From contig NZ_LVYD01000001.1 in NCBI RefSeq assembly GCF_002077945.1, positions 186,001-250,000 of the forward strand: a DNA stretch of 64,000 nt, in the 5' to 3' direction. Made by a program: the position numbers and the translations under genes. The notes beneath the pieces are model-generated. The model worked only from the letters and a program-made list of their open reading frames with translations. It did not search any database and was not told the DNA's origin. This DNA comes from Niastella vici (GTDB lineage: Bacteria; Bacteroidota; Bacteroidia; Chitinophagales; Chitinophagaceae). Position 1 is the first letter of the stretch, and each line of letters opens with the position of its first letter. Of the stretch, positions 34,051-42,377 are shown piece by piece.

Positions 34051-34398
34051 TCAGATGTTTAGGTCGTCCACGCATTTCATGATGTGAGCAACCCGTGAAC
34101 TGTTTACAGAATAGTAAATAAATTTACCATCCCGGTCAGTTTTCACGATACCTGCTCTACGTAAAATGGCGAGGTGTTGAGAAGCAACGGACTGTTCCAA
34201 CCGCAGGCGTACATAGATCTCCGTCACGGTAAGACGCTTGTTCTCATCGATCAGTTTAACGATCTGTTGTCGCAGCTTGTGGTTCAAGGCGCGAAGAATC
34301 ATCGCAGCCTTTTTTAGGTTCAGGAAGTCAACTTTTACCGATTCACCATCCCCACCATCTGCATTTAAGACCATGGAGTAATTGGTTGTTACGTTCAT
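34051..34398 (-). CDS. ArsR-family transcriptional repressor
   Basis: A 115-residue winged-helix protein: helical segment AMILRALNHKLRQQIVKLI, recognition helix EQSVASQHLAILRRAGIV (about 66-83) and wing TDRDGKFIYYSVN. ArsR proteins repress in the absence of an inducer such as a metal or a sulfur species. Only one Cys is visible (MKCVDD near the C terminus), so the two-Cys sulfide-sensing mechanism of BigR/SqrR is not supported. It lies 101 bases upstream of the CstB-like gene on the same strand and may control it. ATG 34398 is chosen over GTG 34404. The N-terminal 25 residues are not part of the fold. Confidence 0.82.
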   Translation of the reverse strand: MNVTTNYSMVLNADGGDGESVKVDFLNLKKAAMILRALNHKLRQQIVKLIDENKRLTVTEIYVRLRLEQSVASQHLAILRRAGIVKTDRDGKFIYYSVNSSRVAHIMKCVDDLNI

Positions 34399-34503
34399 GT
34401 GCACATCAGAGCTTTTAAGATATTTAATAGGATAACGCTAAAAATCAAATTTACAAGAAAATTGATATGCTAGGGATGAAAGGAGGATAAAAGTTTCATT
34501 TGG

Positions 34504-35193
34504 TCATTTTTTGATATAAGAGTAAAATTCTTTTAGATAAACGGGTTCAGCATACGCCAAGTTGGCAAAATTCTGCGTCAAATACAAGCCGGACGCCAGT
34601 TTAGCAAGAGATTTAGCAATATCAATTTTTTCATCTATAAATAGAACGTTAGGATACCTGCTTACATTTCTCCACTTATTACTACCGTTTCCGAAGCATA
34701 CCAACGAAAGATTATTTAACTCTTCCTTAAAAGATAATTCGTCAAGGATCATCGCTTTAGGATTTACGATCTCCTGTAAGTCCTCATTATATACCGCTGT
34801 GAACACTTCCATACGGCGGGCATCTATCATTGGGCAATAACCCAGCGGTGATTGTATACTTTCTGTCTTTGATCGCCATTGCGTAATGGCTCCGTATGCC
34901 ATTGCCTGCAGGGTATTAATTGTTATGAGTGGTATTTGCAAGGCAAAGCATAACCCTTTGGCTGTTGCCATGCCTACCCGTAAACCAGTATAGGAGCCGG
35001 GTCCTGCGGTTACAGCCACCGCTTCCAGCTGTTGCAAGGTGACCCCTTCCTTCTGCAATAAGCTGTTTATAGCAACCTGCACCCAGCCTGCATGATCTTT
35101 CTGATAATCATTTATCAATGTGTTTATTACCTCGCCATCTTTCGATAAACATACACTGGCTTGCTCGGTGGCGGTGTCTATGCTTAAGATCAT
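34504..35193 (-). CDS. tsaB: tRNA threonylcarbamoyladenosine biosynthesis protein TsaB
   Basis: A 229-residue ASKHA-fold protein with the TsaB opening ILSIDTATEQASVCLS and the core segment VAVTAGPGSYTGLRVGMATAKGLC (residues about 63-86, shown here in part). TsaB pairs with TsaD and TsaE to make the t6A modification of ANN-decoding tRNAs. The C terminus YAEPVYLKEFY is typical. It lies 161 bases downstream of the HCDH gene on the same strand. A GGCCGCC/GGCGGCC inverted repeat (35240-35268) flanked by ATGGTGAAT words lies in that gap. Confidence 0.9.
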   Translation of the reverse strand: MILSIDTATEQASVCLSKDGEVINTLINDYQKDHAGWVQVAINSLLQKEGVTLQQLEAVAVTAGPGSYTGLRVGMATAKGLCFALQIPLITINTLQAMAYGAITQWRSKTESIQSPLGYCPMIDARRMEVFTAVYNEDLQEIVNPKAMILDELSFKEELNNLSLVCFGNGSNKWRNVSRYPNVLFIDEKIDIAKSLAKLASGLYLTQNFANLAYAEPVYLKEFYSYIKK

Positions 35194-35354
35194 CTCTCTG
35201 TATAAATTGTAAGTTCCAAATTCTAAATGGTGAATACCTGGCCGCCCGTAACATCAGCAAAGGCGGCCCTAATGGTGAATGGGTATTTTTTGACTTCACC
35301 CTCTTTTTCCCTGCTTCTTATTCCTTCTGTCGTATTTCAACACCCATGATCTTA

Positions 35355-35993
35355 TTAACGCTGCAATTTTTCCACTTCTTCTTTCAGCAACCCTGCAGGC
35401 ATATAACGTTTATCAACACTGCTTAACTGTATCAATAATTCATACACCCGTTGTAAACCTATCTTCGCGCTCCATTCAAACGGTCCATAGGGGTAACTCG
35501 TGCCCAGCTTCATGGCGATATCTATTTCTTCCCTGCTGCTTACCTGAGCGCCCAGGGTATGGTACGCTTCATTGATGATGGTCGCCAGTACGCGGGCGGT
35601 TATCATACCGGGTATATCGGGCGTCAGCACATACTTCCATTGTAACTGGTCGAAGATCTCTTTTATGGCCGCTTCGCTTATTGCAGCCGGCAAAGCCAGC
35701 TCCGTTACCGAACGCTGTAGTAAACCCGGCCAGGCATTTATTCTTATAAAGTTGGCGCCTATCTCTTTGGTGGTATAGCTTACCGCATTTACCAAAACAG
35801 GTTTGGGCAATAATCTTTTTAAATGTTGGGTCCTTTCTGCATCCGGTTCAAACAACAGGTCTATATATACATCGGCTTCTGCAATGGTTAAAGCACGTAC
35901 GGAGTCGGTAAAAATCACCTCAGTACCAGCTGGCACTCCCTTACTTTTAAACTCCTGTAATAATTGTTCATCGGCTAATATGGCCACTGTCAT
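35355..35993 (-). CDS. 3-hydroxyacyl-CoA dehydrogenase C-terminal domain protein with degenerate N domain
   Basis: A 212-residue protein. The C-terminal half (about 115-212) matches the 3-HCDH helical domain: PGMITARVLATIINEAYHTL and EEIDIAMKLGTSYPYGPFEW, including the usual Asn and the G-(x)-PxGPF motif. The N-terminal part is shorter than the normal Rossmann domain, and no GxGxxG nucleotide motif is visible (AILADEQLLQEF at that place). It may therefore be a non-catalytic relative or use a partner subunit. The reading frame is intact, and similar short proteins may be typical of the phylum. The upstream minus-strand sequence has TTTCTTTG, a one-mismatch -7 box. Confidence 0.75.
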   Translation of the reverse strand: MTVAILADEQLLQEFKSKGVPAGTEVIFTDSVRALTIAEADVYIDLLFEPDAERTQHLKRLLPKPVLVNAVSYTTKEIGANFIRINAWPGLLQRSVTELALPAAISEAAIKEIFDQLQWKYVLTPDIPGMITARVLATIINEAYHTLGAQVSSREEIDIAMKLGTSYPYGPFEWSAKIGLQRVYELLIQLSSVDKRYMPAGLLKEEVEKLQR

Positions 35994-36092
35994 GTGCTGC
36001 TGAATTTATTCGCAAAGAAAGTTTATTATCGTGAATAGTCAATGGTGAATAAGTTGTCCATGTTTCCGGTTCGTGACCTGCCCCCAATGAGT

Positions 36093-36104
36093 GGGGACGT
36101 CCCC
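36093..36104. repeat. 12-bp palindrome GGGGACGTCCCC
   Basis: GGGGACGTCCCC is perfectly self-complementary and lies in the 175-base gap between the divergent HCDH and RidA genes. Nearby are an inverse copy of the CATTCACCATTGAC word (36031-36047) and the repeated word ATTATCACATT (36132-36150). It could be an operator or part of a dispersed repeat. Confidence 0.45.
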
Positions 36105-36157
36105 GTTTAACGCCCATTAACACTTTAGCAAATTATCACATTATCACATTGAGCACT

Positions 36158-36165
36158 TACCTTTG
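36158..36165 (+). promoter_or_regulatory. -7 promoter element abutting the RidA start
   Basis: TACCTTTG fits TAnnTTTG and ends three bases before the ATG at 36169. The transcript would start at about the ATG itself. The TTG at 36163, in frame with the gene, is part of the box. No clear -33 TTTG is visible. Confidence 0.58.
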
Positions 36166-36168
36166 GCT

Positions 36169-36549
36169 ATGCAAAAAAACATCATCAATACCACCCAGGC
36201 GCCAGCTCCTATTGGCCCTTACAGCCAGGCAGTACAGGCAGGTAATTTGTTATTTATTTCCGGCCAGGTACCCTTAAACCCGGCTACCGGTACTATTGAA
36301 GCTACCGATGTTGCCGGCGAAACCGAACAGGTAATGAAGAACCTGAATGCGGTATTAACAGAAGCAGGCTACGATTTCAGTCATGTTGTAAAGACCACCA
36401 TCTTCCTGAGCGATATGTCGCATTTCACCGCCGTAAATGAAGTGTATGGAAAGTATTTCAGTGGCAATTACCCGGCTCGGGAAACAGTGGCCGTTAAAGG
36501 GCTGCCGCGCAATGTGAATGTTGAAATAAGTATGATCGCAGCGAAATAA
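36169..36549 (+). CDS. ridA: RidA-family reactive intermediate deaminase
   Basis: A 126-residue YjgF/YER057c/UK114 protein that hydrolyses enamine/imine intermediates such as 2-aminoacrylate released by PLP enzymes. Conserved features: APIGPYSQAV near residue 15, LFISGQVPLNP, the Arg in NYPARETVAVKGLPRN (about 103), and the final NVEISMIA. It is a small trimer-forming cytoplasmic protein. ATG 36169 is preferred; the upstream TTG at 36163 lies in the promoter box. It converges on kbl, itself a PLP enzyme, but convergent orientation gives no proof of a link. Confidence 0.93.
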   Translation: MQKNIINTTQAPAPIGPYSQAVQAGNLLFISGQVPLNPATGTIEATDVAGETEQVMKNLNAVLTEAGYDFSHVVKTTIFLSDMSHFTAVNEVYGKYFSGNYPARETVAVKGLPRNVNVEISMIAAK

Positions 36550-36565
36550 AGTCATCATAAAAATC

Positions 36566-36604
36566 AAATGATTCATACAGGTCAATGATCTGTATGAATC
36601 ATTT
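36566..36604 (+). terminator. Terminator after ridA
   Basis: AAATGATTCATACAG (36566-36580) pairs perfectly over 15 bp with CTGTATGAATCATTT (36590-36604) around a 9-base loop. Confidence 0.85.
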
Positions 36605-36667
36605 ATTCAACCGGTTTTTCAACCGCTTTATACAAAAACGAGATGATCAGTTTCGGCAGGCCCTAAA

Positions 36668-36713
36668 TAAAAAGTCCGGCAGCCGCTTGTATTGCTACGC
36701 ACATCTACCGGAC
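36668..36713 (-). terminator. Terminator of kbl
   Basis: On the minus strand GTCCGG and CCGGAC (36708-36713 and 36674-36679) form the stem and are followed by TTTTTAT. It lies 36 bases past the kbl stop. Confidence 0.7.
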
Positions 36714-36748
36714 CCAATATCTAAACGTTGACCTGGCAGGCAGGTTTA

Positions 36749-37954
36749 TTAATTCGTCAATTTTTCAGCTTTCAGCACGCCCAGCTCCTTTCCTATTTTG
36801 GCAAAAGCAGCAATGGCTTTATCAAGATGGCGCTGTTCATGTGCGGCGCTTAACTGCACGCGAATACGGGCCTGCCCTTTAGCCACCACAGGATAAAAGA
36901 AGCCAATTACATAAATGCCTTCATCGAGCAGGCGGGCTGCAAAATTTTGGGCTATAACAGCATCATACAGCATGATGGGCACTATGGGGTGATCACCGGG
37001 CTTTATATCAAAACCGGCTTCCGTCATTTTACTGCGGAAATATTTGGTATTGAATTCGAGCTTATCGCGCAACTCGGTGGTTTCGCTTAATAGATCAAGC
37101 ACGGCAATGGAAGCGCCCACAATACCCGGCGCCAGCGTATTGGAGAACAAATAAGGCCGTGAGCGTTGCCGCAACATCTCAATCACTTCTTTTCGTCCGC
37201 TCGTAAAACCGCCCGATGCACCACCCAGGGCTTTTCCCAGCGTTCCGGTAATGATGTCAATTTTACCCATTACACCACGGTATTCATGCGTTCCACGGCC
37301 TGTTTTACCCAGGAATCCGCTTGAATGGCTTTCATCAATCATGACTGCCGCATCATATTTTTCAGCCAGTTCCACAATGGCATCCAGTTGGGCAATAGTG
37401 CCATCCATGCTAAAGCTGCCATCGGTAACGATGACGCGGTTGCGGGCCGTTTGCGACTCTTTCAGCTTCTCTTCCAGGTCGGCCATGTTATTATGCTTAT
37501 AGCGAAACCGCTGGGCCTTGCATAAACGAACGCCGTCGATGATAGAGGCATGGTTCAGCTCATCTGAAATGATGGCATCCTGCTCGTTGTACAGGGGTTC
37601 AAACACCCCGCCATTGGCATCAAAGGCAGCCACATACAGGATCGTGTCTTCAGTACCCAGGAAGGTCGATATTTTTTGTTCCAGTTCTTTGTGAATGTCC
37701 TGCGTGCCACAAATAAAACGTACGCTGCTCATGCCGTATCCCCGGTGATCAACATACTTTTTGGCAGCTTCAATTACTTTGGGGTGCGACGATAACCCGA
37801 GGTAGTTGTTGGCGCAAAAATTAAGGACTGTTTTACCATTTACCCTTATTTCAGCGCCTTGTGGCGATTCAATAATTCGTTCTGTTTTGTATAAACCAGC
37901 CGCTTTGATCTCGGCCAGTTCAGTGGCAAGGCGCTGTACAAATTTTTCGTTCAT
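36749..37954 (-). CDS. kbl: Glycine C-acetyltransferase (2-amino-3-ketobutyrate CoA ligase)
   Basis: A 401-residue PLP enzyme of the alpha-oxoamine synthase family, nearly collinear with E. coli Kbl: [55 protein letters not shown] and the PLP Lys in [14 protein letters not shown] (about 245). It splits 2-amino-3-ketobutyrate, from threonine, into glycine and acetyl-CoA. I place the start at ATG 37954, 54 codons inside the longest frame, because it matches the family N terminus and lies 25 bases after a -7 box. Threonine dehydrogenase (tdh), its usual partner, is not adjacent. Confidence 0.93.
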   Translation of the reverse strand: MNEKFVQRLATELAEIKAAGLYKTERIIESPQGAEIRVNGKTVLNFCANNYLGLSSHPKVIEAAKKYVDHRGYGMSSVRFICGTQDIHKELEQKISTFLGTEDTILYVAAFDANGGVFEPLYNEQDAIISDELNHASIIDGVRLCKAQRFRYKHNNMADLEEKLKESQTARNRVIVTDGSFSMDGTIAQLDAIVELAEKYDAAVMIDESHSSGFLGKTGRGTHEYRGVMGKIDIITGTLGKALGGASGGFTSGRKEVIEMLRQRSRPYLFSNTLAPGIVGASIAVLDLLSETTELRDKLEFNTKYFRSKMTEAGFDIKPGDHPIVPIMLYDAVIAQNFAARLLDEGIYVIGFFYPVVAKGQARIRVQLSAAHEQRHLDKAIAAFAKIGKELGVLKAEKLTN

Positions 37955-37979
37955 GGAGCATGTAGTTTTTGTAATGCCA

Positions 37980-37987
37980 CAAATGTA
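37980..37987 (-). promoter_or_regulatory. -7 promoter element of kbl
   Basis: TACATTTG on the minus strand fits TAnnTTTG and ends 25 bases before the kbl ATG. It would place the transcript start well inside the longest frame and so rejects the 54-codon extension. Confidence 0.62.
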
Positions 37988-38023
37988 ATAATAGTCGATG
38001 TGATATTTTGCTGATTTGCTAAT

Positions 38024-38150
38024 CCCGACAAAGTCTGGACAAGTTGTGCCTCCCCCGGATAATGATTTGCTATCAGGCACCTGTTGGGACTGGCCGTACT
38101 TTAGTCGGGATCGCACTTTTGTGCTGCTCCACTATCCGGCTGAAACCCAT
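38024..38150. repeat. Dispersed-repeat candidate in the kbl upstream gap
   Basis: In the 449-base gap 37955-38403, AATCCCGACAAAGT (38023-38036) faces ACTTTAGTCGGGAT (about 38098-38111) as an inverted repeat. The inner word GGACAAGTTGTG also follows a TCCCGAC hairpin at 13850. GGGATCGCACTTTTGTGC at the right arm resembles GGGATCACAAATTTGTG at 42375. The remaining part (38150-38403) is AT-rich with TAACTTCG (38372-38379), a one-mismatch -7 box for the small gene. No gene is supported in this stretch. Confidence 0.5.
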
Positions 38151-38403
38151 AACCAGCGCCTTGCCAGGCCGGGAGTAACTTTTAACCTCCTTCATCAGCT
38201 GATTTTCCCTGCTTATCCCGTTTTTTTCCCCTTGCTCATTTATTCCCTGTTCAAACAGCAATCCTGTAAACCATTAATATCGTATTACTTATTATTCGAA
38301 TCTTCTAAATAACCCATACGACTACCTTATAATTCTAACTTTTTATTATAAAAACTGTAACAAATTCACAATAACTTCGTCTTATAATACAAAACGACTC
38401 ATT

Positions 38404-38616
38404 ATGTGGAAGAAAACCTTTATCCGTTCAACCCTCATAATAATGGTGGCTTTGGCTGGAATATTTGTTTTTGCCACAACCCATACTTCAAAAAAGCCGG
38501 TCAATCAGGGGTGTACACCATCCTCAGAAAAAGAATGCTGTAACAAGAAAACCCAAAGTGATTTTATTATCTGGGAGTCGCTTAGCCGGGCTATTGCTGC
38601 GAACGGACAATTCTAA
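38404..38616 (+). CDS. Small membrane-anchored Cys-rich protein of unknown function
   Basis: A 70-residue protein. Residues 9-25 (TLIIMVALAGIFVFATT) form a single hydrophobic segment after a KK start, so it is exported or membrane-anchored. The outer part contains CTPSSEKECCNKK with three Cys in a short space, then IIWESLSRAIAANGQF. I do not recognise the family. It has its own terminator 27 bases after the stop, which supports a real short gene. It lies 137 bases before the ECF sigma gene. Confidence 0.6.
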   Translation: MWKKTFIRSTLIIMVALAGIFVFATTHTSKKPVNQGCTPSSEKECCNKKTQSDFIIWESLSRAIAANGQF

Positions 38617-38642
38617 CTTTATGACAATCAACATTTCATTAT

Positions 38643-38672
38643 AAAAGATCCCGCCAGGCGGGGTCTTTTTTT
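38643..38672 (+). terminator. Terminator after the small membrane protein
   Basis: AAAAGATCCCGCC pairs with GGCGGGGTCTTTT with a very small loop and is followed by a run of seven T. Confidence 0.85.
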
Positions 38673-38753
38673 ATTTTTATTGAAAATCATTGTAACTATT
38701 CAATACCCTGGTGCGTATCACTCTTAAATTAGAATAACAGACAGGTCCTGCTT

Positions 38754-39239
38754 ATGACCGAGAAAGAATATAATCAATGCGTGGCTGAGTATGCAGACAA
38801 CGTGTACCGGTTCATCCTAAAAAACCTTCGTCATGAAGAGGATGCCCGGGATGTTGTTCAGGCGGCCTTTGAAAAAATGTGGCGCAACAGATCGGATGTA
38901 GATAATACCAAATGTAAAAGTTACCTGTTTACGGTTGCCTATAACCAAATGATCGATCACCTGCGTAAAGCCAAACGTGTGCAATTACGCGATGAGTTCC
39001 GGGAAGAAACAACGGTTTACGATAAACCCATGTACAATACCCGGAAGATCCTTGAAGAAGCATTAAGCCGGTTAAACGAAACCCAGCGTTCGCTGGTGCT
39101 GTTGAAAGATTATGAGGGGTATTCGTATGAAGAGATCGGACAAATTACCGGACTTAACGAAAGCCAGGTAAAAGTGTATCTTCACCGGGCCCGTATTCAA
39201 TTAAAAAACTATCTGGTAAAACCTGAGAATGTCATTTAA
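38754..39239 (+). CDS. ECF-type RNA polymerase sigma factor
   Basis: A 161-residue ECF sigma factor. Region 2 (about 20-80) includes DVVQAAFEKMWRNRSD and YLFTVAYNQMIDHLRKAKR; region 4 (about 100-155) includes LSRLNETQRSLVLLKDYEGY and SYEEIGQITGLNESQVKVYLHRAR, the helix-turn-helix that reads the -35 side. The last 11 bases overlap the next gene, which encodes a membrane protein with the shape of an anti-sigma factor. A closely packed barrel-protein gene follows. The trigger is unknown, and no promoter matching its own specificity could be recognised. Confidence 0.9.
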   Translation: MTEKEYNQCVAEYADNVYRFILKNLRHEEDARDVVQAAFEKMWRNRSDVDNTKCKSYLFTVAYNQMIDHLRKAKRVQLRDEFREETTVYDKPMYNTRKILEEALSRLNETQRSLVLLKDYEGYSYEEIGQITGLNESQVKVYLHRARIQLKNYLVKPENVI

Positions 39240-40425
39240 CTACTACTATATTATCAGAACCGATGATTTCTTTGCTTCTGCCGGCGGCAGCCAGGGAGCC
39301 ATCATCACCCGTGATAATTACGAAATGTATTTCGTAATGTATGTAGATAATGAACTGAGCGCTGCTGACCGTAAAGCCGTTGAGCGGTTTGTACAACAAA
39401 ACCCCGATCTCGAAGAAGAAATGGTCATGTTGCAGCAATCGGTATTACGGGCCGATGACAATATCATATTTGAACAAAAAGAACTCCTGTTTAAAGATGC
39501 GGCGGCAGCACTGCTGATAAACGAGTTGAACTATGAAGAATATTTTGTGTTGTATGGCGATGATGAATTAACGAATGAAGAGAAAGATAAAGTTGAACAG
39601 TTCGTTTATAAACACCCCCAATACCAGGCAGAATTTGAACTCATACAACAGGTAAAGCTGGTACCCGATAAAGCGCTCACTTTTCCTGATAAAACCTATC
39701 TGTACCGCACAGAGGAAGATGATTCAAGAGTGATCGCATTTCCCTGGTGGCGGCTTTCAGCAGCAGCTATTGCCTTACTGGTGATCGGCAGCCTGGCCTG
39801 GTATATTTCAGCGCAACATACCGGTACAGATGTAGCTGGCAGGTTTCCTGAAAGATCAGGTAACGAAAAAAATACCCAGCCGCCCGTTGTCCATAATAAT
39901 AAGGATAACGATACAGCACCTGTTAAAGACGCTGTTGCCGATAACAGCAATGCTGTTATTAAAACACCCCAGGCTGTGCCCCCTGTAGCCGCGGCCAACC
40001 AAACTGATAATACAACTGCCCAAAACAAGCTGAAAAAAAATATTCCAAAAGAGAGTAACATTCAGCAACCCACATACGTAAAACAAGCAAGCAAACAACC
40101 GGAAACACCTGCAGGTGGGGAAGAAAAAACGTTTGCACCCAAACCGGTTTATGCAGTTCTTAACAATACGAATGAAACACCAGTTGTTAAAAGCGGGCTC
40201 ATTAAACGTACTATCAATGAGCCATTAGCGGTTAACACAGTAGCAGAAAAACCCGGCGATGAAAATGATCAATCGCAGCAAGCTATTCTCACTGCTTCGA
40301 TCAATAAAACACCGTTACGGGGTTTCTTCCGCAAAGTTTCGCGGGTGGTTGATAAGGTTACCAACTCCGACGATAATGGCAAAGGGGCCATACGTATAGC
40401 CAACCTTGAATTTGCTTTGAAATAA
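39229..40425 (+). CDS. Putative membrane anti-sigma factor with duplicated N-terminal domain
   Basis: A 398-residue protein overlapping the sigma gene by 11 bases. Residues about 32-90 (YEMYFVMYVDNELSAADRKAVERF) and 102-165 (YEEYFVLYGDDELTNEEKDKVEQF, each quoted in part) are two copies of the same roughly 65-residue cytoplasmic unit, each ending with a KELLF/KTYLY-type segment. A single membrane helix follows (WWRLSAAAIALLVIGSLAWY, about 173-192), then a long Asn/Pro/Lys-rich periplasmic tail. The topology and position fit an anti-sigma factor that holds the ECF factor at the membrane. The start could instead be ATG 39325, just before the first unit. Confidence 0.72.
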   Translation: MSFNYYYIIRTDDFFASAGGSQGAIITRDNYEMYFVMYVDNELSAADRKAVERFVQQNPDLEEEMVMLQQSVLRADDNIIFEQKELLFKDAAAALLINELNYEEYFVLYGDDELTNEEKDKVEQFVYKHPQYQAEFELIQQVKLVPDKALTFPDKTYLYRTEEDDSRVIAFPWWRLSAAAIALLVIGSLAWYISAQHTGTDVAGRFPERSGNEKNTQPPVVHNNKDNDTAPVKDAVADNSNAVIKTPQAVPPVAAANQTDNTTAQNKLKKNIPKESNIQQPTYVKQASKQPETPAGGEEKTFAPKPVYAVLNNTNETPVVKSGLIKRTINEPLAVNTVAEKPGDENDQSQQAILTASINKTPLRGFFRKVSRVVDKVTNSDDNGKGAIRIANLEFALK

Positions 40426-40450
40426 TACCATTAAAGTTAAAATCAGAAAC

Positions 40451-41284
40451 ATGAAACAGGTAATTACACTCCTGGCGGGGATTAGTATGTACATCACTGG
40501 CCTGGCCCAAACCGATTCAACAGAACATGAGCAAAATGATACCATTCGGGTAGGTGGTATGATCATTATTAAAAAACATGGCCACGATAAAGACAATGAT
40601 AATAATGAAGCCAAATCCTACCATCGTAAAAATAAATCAGGCCGCATAAGCACCAACTGGTGGATCGTTGACCTTGGTTTTACCAACTATACCGATAATA
40701 CAGATTACACCAGTGCAGCCATACAAAATCCGGTTACCGGTTTTGCCCCCGGTCTCAATAAAGATGATTTTAAATTACGCACCGGCAAATCAGTGAACGT
40801 AAACATTTGGGTGTTCATGCAAAAACTGAACATCACCCACAATGTAGTGAACCTGAAATACGGCCTGGGTGTTGAACTGAATAATTACCGGTACAGGCAA
40901 CCGATAAAATTCCTGACCAATCCTACACAGGTAGTCTTTGACAATGTAAAAAGTTATTCAAAAAATAAACTGGCCGCAGATTACATAACCGTTCCCTTAT
41001 TGCTGAACTTTAATTTTACCCCGCATAAAAAGCATGGATTCGGGTTCAGCGCAGGCGCCAGTGCGGGATACCTGTATTCGAGCCGGCAAAAAACCATTAC
41101 CAATACAGATGGCAAGGAAAAAGAACACGATGATTTTGACCTGCGCCCATGGAAAATTTCCTATATCGGAGAATTAACGCTGGGCTACGTAAAATTATAT
41201 GCTTCCATTGCCTCACAAAGCATGTTCGAAAAAGGACTCGATCAAACACCTTATAGTTTTGGATTGCGCCTAAGTAATTGGTAG
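40451..41284 (+). CDS. Outer-membrane beta-barrel protein
   Basis: A 277-residue protein with a signal peptide (QVITLLAGISMYITGLAQ), then a polar linker rich in His, Asp, Asn and Lys (about 40-65), then a strand-rich barrel (NWWIVDLGFTNY, VNLKYGLGVELNNYRYR, PHKKHGFGFSAGASAGYLY) and an end SFGLRLSNW. It is 25 bases after the anti-sigma gene, so the three genes probably form one unit, with the barrel or the envelope state it reports as the signal or target. The family resembles small porin-like outer-membrane proteins. A terminator follows at 41311. Confidence 0.7.
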   Translation: MKQVITLLAGISMYITGLAQTDSTEHEQNDTIRVGGMIIIKKHGHDKDNDNNEAKSYHRKNKSGRISTNWWIVDLGFTNYTDNTDYTSAAIQNPVTGFAPGLNKDDFKLRTGKSVNVNIWVFMQKLNITHNVVNLKYGLGVELNNYRYRQPIKFLTNPTQVVFDNVKSYSKNKLAADYITVPLLLNFNFTPHKKHGFGFSAGASAGYLYSSRQKTITNTDGKEKEHDDFDLRPWKISYIGELTLGYVKLYASIASQSMFEKGLDQTPYSFGLRLSNW

Positions 41285-41310
41285 AATTAAGTAACATAGC
41301 CATGAATAAA

Positions 41311-41337
41311 AACCAGTGTTGCCAGCACTGGTTTTTT
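41311..41337 (+). terminator. Terminator of the sigma/anti-sigma/barrel operon
   Basis: AACCAGTG (41311-41318) pairs with CACTGGTT (41326-41333) around a 7-base loop and is followed by T residues. The rest of the gap to 41570 is AT-rich and shows no gene. Confidence 0.9.
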
Positions 41338-41570
41338 GTTTTTACCACTATCTTGCGCCCCATTGATTTTCAATGGTATTTATTTTTTTATATTAATCAC
41401 AAACAAAAAAATTGTTAATGCCCTTTGCGCAAAAAATAAATGGCGGCCGGTTGCGTTTTGTCGAGTGGACTGTTCCATTATCCACATATTGCAACAGGAA
41501 AACTTTTTTTATATATTTTTAAACCCATTAATCATTTGCTTGGTCTTTACGCTTAAAACCAGGTTTACTT

Positions 41571-42128
41571 ATGAAATCTAAATGGCTCTTTGCAGGTCTT
41601 ATTATTCTTGCTGTTACCGGATTAGCGGCTTTTAAAACCATTGAAAGAAGGGTTATTAAAAAGAATATTTTCAGATCTAAACCTGCAGGTGAGGTGTATG
41701 TCGTTGTAGATAAGTCTGATTATGAACTACAGGTGTTTGACGAAGATGGCTGGTATGCTACTTATCCCGTTGTATTCGGCAACAAGGACCTTTCTGACAA
41801 ACTCACAGAAGGCGATCGCCGCACCCCGGAAGGCACTTTCAAGATCATCTCCAAAAAACCCCATCAGAAATGGCATAAAATGCTGATGCTGGACTTTCCT
41901 ACCCAGGAAAGCTGGGCTAAATTCAAAGAACGCAAAGCCAAAGGCCTTATACCTCAAGGCGCTAAAATTGGCGGTGGTATTGCCATTCACGGCACCTGGC
42001 CGCACGACGACCTGGTGGTTGATGATTTTACCAACTGGACCAATGGCTGCGTTGCCTTAAAGAACGAAGACCTTGATGAACTGGACGACATATTGCCGGT
42101 TGGCACCAGGGTGATCATCAAAAGATAA
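41571..42128 (+). CDS. L,D-transpeptidase (YkuD domain)
   Basis: A 185-residue protein with an N-terminal membrane/signal segment (WLFAGLIILAVTGLAAF). The YkuD domain (about 45-185) shows VVDKSDYELQVF, RRTPEGTFKI and the active site IAIHGTWP...NWTNGCVAL, with His near 141 and the nucleophilic Cys near 158. These enzymes make 3-3 cross-links in peptidoglycan or attach proteins to it, acting in the periplasm and resisting most beta-lactams. The gene has its own long, unexplained 3' region, with a terminator at 42456. The family is certain; the acceptor is not. Confidence 0.9.
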   Translation: MKSKWLFAGLIILAVTGLAAFKTIERRVIKKNIFRSKPAGEVYVVVDKSDYELQVFDEDGWYATYPVVFGNKDLSDKLTEGDRRTPEGTFKIISKKPHQKWHKMLMLDFPTQESWAKFKERKAKGLIPQGAKIGGGIAIHGTWPHDDLVVDDFTNWTNGCVALKNEDLDELDDILPVGTRVIIKR

Positions 42129-42377
42129 CTTCGCTTTTATTATTATAACCCCCAAACCACACTGTGTAAAACCTGCACCGGGTGTATTCACGCATACGCC
42201 GGTAAGGCTTTTACGTTTATACATATAGTACAATTACTAATTCGCCCTGTATTTTTAGGATAGCAGCAACTTTCCAGGGTATTTTATTGTCATGTTGATA
42301 TTTATTAGCAGGTACAGGCCAACCTGTTTTGCCATTTCACCCGTATATTGCAATGGCATATTTCCCGTAAAGCGGGA

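Noticed and set aside
37955-38116. 54-codon N-terminal extension of Kbl
   Set aside because: It precedes the -7 box, contains repeat-derived sequence and is not part of the Kbl family; ATG 37954 matches the E. coli N terminus.
38016-38312. 98-codon + strand frame after kbl
   Set aside because: It covers the inverted repeat region, has no recognisable protein pattern, and starts in the dispersed repeat.
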